From Streptococcus thoraltensis DSM 12221 (GTDB taxonomy: Bacteria > Bacillota > Bacilli > Lactobacillales > Streptococcaceae), in NCBI RefSeq assembly GCF_000380145.1, contig NZ_KB904587.1, positions 201,761-265,760 on the forward strand: 64,000 bases of DNA. Direction: 5' to 3'. Of this stretch, positions 60,166 through 64,000 are shown piece by piece (positions within the stretch are counted from its first letter, which is position 1; the number at the start of each line of letters is the position of its first letter). A program made the position numbers and the translations under genes. The notes beneath the pieces were generated by a model. That model made no database searches, was not told the DNA's origin, and was given only the letters and a program-made list of their open reading frames with translations.

Positions 60166-60708
60166 CAAAAATAGCTATACGACTGCCATATCATTATTTG
60201 AGTTTATCTCACACCAAACGCATGAAGAAAGTTTTGTTTTTAGAAAACGGCAATCATCATGACAATATCAACCAAAGTAGGAAACTTAAAAATAGAGGTA
60301 ACTGTGATGATTGACTTTATTGTTTCTATAGATAACCACAGTGATGAATGAGATGGTCGTCAACCATGGAAAATCCGCTATGCTTTAGCCACCATCCTCT
60401 GGATGATTATTTACCACAGTTATTTGAGAAAGAGACCCTTAAAAAGCTCACTTTTTACCGGTTAAAAAATGGTCTAAGGCACAAAGAGGGTTAGAGAAAC
60501 TCTTCATGTCTATAGCGTGGTGAGTCTTCAACCATATTAATTTTCAACCCATTTCTTGCTAAAATGAGCACAAGAAAACGAGCCATTTAAGGCTTGTTTG
60601 TTATATACGATTAGTTCCTACACTCAAACTTGTAGGCGGAGAGTACGGGATTTTTTATTTTTTTGAAAAGCGATGATAATCGAAATAAATATTTCAGATA
60701 ATGGGAGG

Positions 60709-60990
60709 TTATTTCAGTAATAGTTTCTCCAAGAAGACTATTGCTATGATGACACTAATACCGATAAGCCACCGTTTAGTAATACGCCACTCAGCTTCTC
60801 GCTCTTGCTTTTCTTTGATACGTTGTTCGAGGAGCATAGCATGTGTTTGAGCAAGGTCATAATTTACTAGGTTATCAATCTTTTTATCCAATAAATCAAA
60901 ACGTTGTTGCAATAATTTGTAATGATTGATTGAACCTTGTTCGACGTTATCAAATTTCATGTCAATGATGTCTTTGCTATACTTTTCCAT
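60709..60990 (-). CDS. Tail-anchored coiled-coil protein, paralogue 1 (93 residues)
   Basis: A helical, charged chain with heptad-like spacing (QQRFDLLDKKIDNLVNY) is followed by KEKQERE, RWLIGISV and a C-terminal membrane helix. About 60 of 93 positions match the next gene. The layout recalls XhlA-like holin-associated proteins, but no phage genes are near. Confidence 0.65.
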   Translation of the reverse strand: MEKYSKDIIDMKFDNVEQGSINHYKLLQQRFDLLDKKIDNLVNYDLAQTHAMLLEQRIKEKQEREAEWRITKRWLIGISVIIAIVFLEKLLLK

Positions 60991-61021
60991 AAGCTATCCT
61001 TCCATTTATTGTCAGTAGTAA

Positions 61022-61303
61022 TTATTTCAGTATCAGCTCTTTAAAAATAAACATTCCTACGGTGACGCTGATACCAATAAGCCAGCGCGTTGTAATACGT
61101 TGTTCTAATTCCCTCTCCTGTTTTTCTTTGATACGCTCTTCAAATAGCATAGCCTGTGTCTTAGCTAAGGCATAATCTACAGTCTCGTCAAGTTTTTTAT
61201 CTAAGGTATTGAAACGTTGATCTAATAGTTGATAATGATTGACAGATTCTTGTTTGAGTTTATCAAATTTCATGTCGATTATTTCTTTAGAGTAATCTTC
61301 CAT
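61022..61303 (-). CDS. Tail-anchored coiled-coil protein, paralogue 2 (93 residues)
   Basis: MEDYSKEIIDMKFDKL at the start; the conserved centre is RIKEKQERE, and RWLIGISV enters the membrane helix. AGAAGGAGAAGG precedes the ATG. First of the tandem pair; 31 bases separate the genes, and the DNA upstream of each also resembles the other (GAGAGT...GGGATTTTT). Confidence 0.65.
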   Translation of the reverse strand: MEDYSKEIIDMKFDKLKQESVNHYQLLDQRFNTLDKKLDETVDYALAKTQAMLFEERIKEKQERELEQRITTRWLIGISVTVGMFIFKELILK

Positions 61304-61465
61304 GACCTTCTCCTTCTAAAATATAACGGCTTTTGTAATACGATTAGATTAACTATATCTACATTCAGCTTTGTTTGGTGAGAGTGTGGGATTTTTATGT
61401 TTCTGTCTGAAGTTGGAAAATAGGTGTTGTCGCAGCTTCCTCGCCCGTCAATATGCAGGGACAAA

Positions 61466-61600
61466 CTATTTCTGATTTGTCCACCTAGTGCATCTAAGAA
61501 AAACCAATAGCTTCTCTTTTATTTCAGCTGATTTATACCCTAAAACACTAGATAAGCGTTTGCGATAACAACTACCGTCTACTAAGATTGCGTTTTTCAT
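61466..61600 (-). pseudogene. NYN-domain protein, N-terminal remnant
   Basis: ATG with AAAGGA upstream. MKNAILVDGSCYRKRLS matches the first strand and Asp of NYN/LabA-type (DUF88) nuclease-fold proteins. The frame ends after 44 codons with an altered tail, and the rest of the domain is missing. Confidence 0.5.
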
Positions 61601-61803
61601 AATTTATCCTTTATAATACAAAAAACTCCTGATTTTATTCCCTTATGGTGGGGTGAATACTCTCAGAAATTGCGTTTACTTAATTTATGATTCCATCATA
61701 AGAAATCATCGTTTCCCGTCAACTTCAAAGAGTCACTTTAATAATTCTAATCCAATAACCTGTAAAACCCTTCCTTTACCATCGTCTCATCAGCGATGGT
61801 GCT

Positions 61804-61905
61804 TATTCTTCTAAGTAGTTTCCAACGGCTTCACCGATAATTCTAAAATCACTATCTTTGTCGGTTGATATATTGTCGTAGTTTTTGATTAAGCGATGTA
61901 AAATA
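61804..61905 (-). pseudogene. C-terminal scrap ending FRIIGEAVGNYLEE
   Basis: LIKNYDNISTDKDSDF then the quoted end and a stop. It resembles the last strand of S24/CI-like repressors, but too little is left to be sure. 61601-61803 shows nothing clear. Confidence 0.3.
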
Positions 61906-61950
61906 CGCTATTTTCATTGATAACTAATTGTTCACTATCTGCGTCAGCCT

Positions 61951-62502
61951 AACATTCAAAAACGCCGATACCACCAATCGCACGTTGATGCCCTACAGAG
62001 ATAACCTTAATAATGCTTTTACGAACTTTTGTTACAGTAATAAAGTTAGTTGTTAAACAAGCTACAGATGAAAACCATCGCTAAAGCTGCTTGCCAAGTT
62101 CCCCCTAAGCCAAAAACAACTGTGTAGGTGAAAAGGTATTTTATCCCATTCAAGGGCAAGTGCCTAAGGAACATTGGCGAAAAGTCCCATGATCAAGGTT
62201 GAAATAACAGCTGCAATAATATAGTCTTTTGAATTGACTTTGAGGCATCGTCACTTTCGACTTGCCCTACTCATACTCAATGAAAATCAAGTACTGTCCG
62301 CATCTTTTCTGTTCCTTGTCTGGAAATTAATTCATTTGACTATAGTAGCTAAGAAAGCAGCTTGTCTTGGTATTCCAGCAACACCCAAAAGACTTAGATT
62401 GACAAAGAGAATGTGACTCCTAACAAAGAAGGTCATTAACCCTGCCATCATTTTAGCACAAATGTTCGTATAATTTTCTTTTAAGTTAAAAAACTTTTTC
62501 AT
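61951..62502 (-). pseudogene. NCS2 purine permease (PbuG/AzgA type), broken and interrupted
   Basis: From the ATG at 62502: MKKFFNLKENYTNICAKMMA, then LLGVAGIPRQAAFLAT, a family A repeat, then IIAAVISTLIMGLFANVP, a stop, and shifted pieces TYTVVFGLGGTWQAALAMVF, TVTKVRKSIIKVIS and GGIGVF. This is the N-terminal third of a hypoxanthine/guanine-type permease. A promoter with TTGAAA-17-TATAAT remains at 62541-62569. Confidence 0.7.
62222..62342 (-). repeat. Family A repeat, copy 12 in the locus list, inside the purine permease relic
   Basis: 121 bases, flanked by TA at 62220-62221 and 62343-62344. Removing it with one TA restores the codons for LATIIAA across the junction. Confidence 0.93.
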
Positions 62503-62540
62503 TTTTTTAAAAAAATCTATTTTAATAGAACGATAATGAT

Positions 62541-62569
62541 ATTATATATCAAAAATATTCGTATTTCAA
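62541..62569 (-). promoter_or_regulatory. Orphan promoter of the purine permease relic
   Basis: TTGAAA, 17-base spacer, TATAAT. No purine riboswitch fold was recognised in the short leader. Confidence 0.55.
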
Positions 62570-62611
62570 TATATTTTTACTCTGAATCGTCAAATCAAGT
62601 CAACTTTTCAT

Positions 62612-63110
62612 AGAATGCTTCATAAAGTTTAGGCTTCTCCAAGGTCTATTTCCAAATAACTGCGCTAAATAATCATAAATATAGCCTTGGTTACAGTGAT
62701 AACTCAAGTTTTTCTTTGAAAATGGAATGATTTTCAAGAAATAAAGGTATAGCTTCCATATGGCATTGAGGTTCAAGGCTGTCTGCTTTTTCAAAGTCTG
62801 ATTGTGGTTTTTACGGTAAACCACCTCTAACAACCAATGCCCTCGAATACATTTGGTAAAGGTTGTAATGTCCTTCTTGAAACTTAGGATAACATAGCAA
62901 ATTTCTTCACTTATTACGCCATTTTATCTATAGTGTTTTTCGTCATGCCAATGCCTCGCAATTTCTGCCACTTAGGATGACGCTCTGGTAGACACTTAGC
63001 ATCATAAGAACTCCCGTAGTCACGTTGCTTGATTTGACTGCGAGATTTATCCACAGCTTGATAATATTGTCTTAGCCAACCTTTCCAGTAAATTAGCAAC
63101 GCTAAACTAT
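62612..63110 (-). pseudogene. ISAs1-family transposase relic
   Basis: Minus-strand pieces in three frames: QAVDKSRSQIKQRDYG, ERHPKWQKLRGIGMTKNT, then stops, KRHWL-like FEGIGC, and LEVVYRKNHNQTLKKQTALN. These follow the order of the DDE domain and tail of ISAs1-type transposases. No ends were identified. Confidence 0.6.
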
Positions 63111-63205
63111 ATGTTTAGCCTGCATTAGTAAAGGAGGCTCAAACTTTATTGTAAAAAGAATGCATTTATTTTCCATTTTCACATGATTTTTTTCGAATTA
63201 AATCA

Positions 63206-63211
63206 TATAAT
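63206..63211 (+). promoter_or_regulatory. -10 box of the 149-residue gene
   Basis: TATAAT, 21 bases before an AAAGGAGG ribosome site region and ATG at 63232; weak -35. Confidence 0.55.
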
Positions 63212-63231
63212 ATAGTCTAAAGGAGGACATC

Positions 63232-63681
63232 ATGTCACAACAGTATTCTCGAAAATCAAAACAAACAGGACAAAAAGAAAAACGTCGTCCTACTGAACAC
63301 ATCAAATCTGGCTTAACAGCCTTTCAAAAAACCTTAGCCCTAATCGGTTCGATCTTATCTATCATTGTCGCTTCTATTACTATTACTAATTTTATTCATA
63401 GTAAGGATTCAACCAATAATGATAAATCACCCTCTTCCACAGTTATCATTGAGAATAACGGTGGTCAGGGAGCTTCAAATACTAATTCCGGTGCAACTAC
63501 TGATACTGAAACCTCATCAAGTAATTCATCAGATTACCAAAGCGATGTCATTAATCCGGACAGCTCTTCAAATACTGATGGCAATGACGCACCTGCTGCA
63601 TCAACACCTGCCGCTGATACAACCACTCCTTCGGCTTCACCAGCTGATGAGACGGTTGATCAACCTACCGCAACACCATAA
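63232..63681 (+). CDS. Single-pass membrane protein with Ser/Thr/Asp-rich outer domain (149 residues)
   Basis: Basic N-terminus (1-32), one membrane helix (about 33-54, TLALIGSILSIIVASITI), then a low-complexity tail rich in Ser, Thr, Asn, Asp, Ala and Pro ending DQPTATP. No LPXTG. Probably N-in, C-out and surface exposed. A DUF6556-like streptococcal family is possible. A strong ribosome site and its own terminator show it is a real gene beyond the decayed strip. Confidence 0.75.
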   Translation: MSQQYSRKSKQTGQKEKRRPTEHIKSGLTAFQKTLALIGSILSIIVASITITNFIHSKDSTNNDKSPSSTVIIENNGGQGASNTNSGATTDTETSSSNSSDYQSDVINPDSSSNTDGNDAPAASTPAADTTTPSASPADETVDQPTATP

Positions 63682-63758
63682 ATCAATGCGCAGCCGTATA
63701 GCAAGCGGTTTATTGTTTCACACCTTCGGAGTGAAACGGATTTGAAGTCACATAATAT

Positions 63759-63793
63759 AAAAAAGATTGGATATTTTTCTCCAATCTTTTTTC
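63759..63793 (+). terminator. Terminator of the 149-residue gene
   Basis: AAAAAAGATTGGA / TCCAATCTTTTTT. A second hairpin, GTTTCAC / GTGAAAC, lies at 63715-63737. Confidence 0.85.
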
Positions 63794-63832
63794 TTAGTAA
63801 CCAAAAACAAAAACTCTCAAAAATGTTGAACG

Positions 63833-64000
63833 GCTCCCTGTCAAGTAGACAGTCAACTAATAAAAGATGTTAAGCAACCTGATTTCTGAATTCCCCAGGA
63901 GTCAGGTTGTTTAATTTTGTTTGATAACGTTGCGTATTGTAAAACTCAATGTAGCATTCCACATCTGCGACTAGCTCTTCATACGTTTTGTATTTCTTGA
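63833..64000 (-). mobile_element. IS3-family element, right end (continues past window)
   Basis: The end sequence reads GGCTCCCTGTCAAGTAGACAG, similar to the ends of the IS3 relic at 22442-23090. It encloses the 3' end of a transposase gene. Confidence 0.8.
63870..64000 (-). CDS. IS3-family transposase OrfB, C-terminal 42 residues (partial)
   Basis: Open to the window edge. The sequence ends with ECYIEFYNTQRYQTKLNN and LTPGEFRNQVA, the standard tail of IS3-group transposases (YNxxRxxxxLxxLTPxEYR). No defects are seen in this part, so the element may be intact and could mobilise related relics. Confidence 0.85.
   Translation of the reverse strand, partial: KKYKTYEELVADVECYIEFYNTQRYQTKLNNLTPGEFRNQVA

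Overview
The window is a low-GC Firmicutes chromosome segment. The gene order, the conserved small proteins and the promoter and ribosome-site style fit a Streptococcus of the pyogenic group; the species cannot be named from the sequence alone. It reads as ordinary core chromosome from about 1 to 59 kb. From about 59 to 63.2 kb it becomes a strip of decayed mobile and accessory genes. It ends inside an IS3-family insertion sequence.

Layout. 0-0.4 kb: end of a glycerophosphodiester phosphodiesterase. 0.6-2.6 kb: a small conserved protein, obgE and a DUF4044-type peptide. 2.9-4.2 kb: pepS. 4.6-9.0 kb (minus): cdaA-cdaR-glmM, then a DUF1801 protein and a 16S pseudouridine synthase; the first three link c-di-AMP synthesis to amino-sugar supply for the wall. 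9.1-11.2 kb (plus): murT-gatD, which amidates lipid II. 11.5-16.9 kb (minus): an ABC-F ATPase, a membrane-anchored zinc protease, an esterase and RNase J2. 17.7-20.6 kb (minus): a TrpXYZ-type ABC importer behind what looks like a complete tryptophan attenuator. 20.8-22.4 kb: fbpA. 23.3-25.7 kb: alsS-budA for acetoin. 25.9-30.1 kb: TPR protein, AI-2E-type permease, Nudix, lactonase and a small helical protein. 31.1-34.1 kb: rmlA-rmlC-(nucleotidyltransferase-like)-rmlB. 34.2-40 kb: FAD oxidoreductase, zupT, nif3, trmK, dnaD, metA and apt. 40.5-49.1 kb: recJ, aldo/keto reductase, SDR, rnz, hflX and miaA. 50-59 kb: trhO, the hemW-thioesterase-Nudix-nagD-TIGR01906 cluster and iscS-thiI.

The most informative things are between and around the genes. 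(1) Two families of small non-autonomous repeats occupy much of the intergenic space. Family A has 11 copies, is about 102-122 bp in its short form, and has TAGTC...GACTA ends flanked by TA. Family B has 7 full copies of about 104 bp with ATACTC...GAGTAT ends like pneumococcal BOX. B often sits inside A, in both orientations. In two places removing the elements restores an interrupted reading frame, with a TA duplication. (2) Three genes (murT, the ABC-F gene and hemW) lack a Shine-Dalgarno and have an extended -10 exactly six bases before the ATG, predicting leaderless mRNAs. (3) The trpX leader encodes a 13-residue peptide with two Trp codons, followed by mutually exclusive hairpins ending in a terminator. 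(4) glmM has a perfect GNRA-loop hairpin between its Shine-Dalgarno and start codon. (5) iscS and hflX have terminator-like hairpins directly after their promoters.

No intact tRNA, rRNA or CRISPR array was seen. Relics of IS3, IS4 and ISAs1 elements, a purine permease, toxin genes and a NYN-domain gene are described below.
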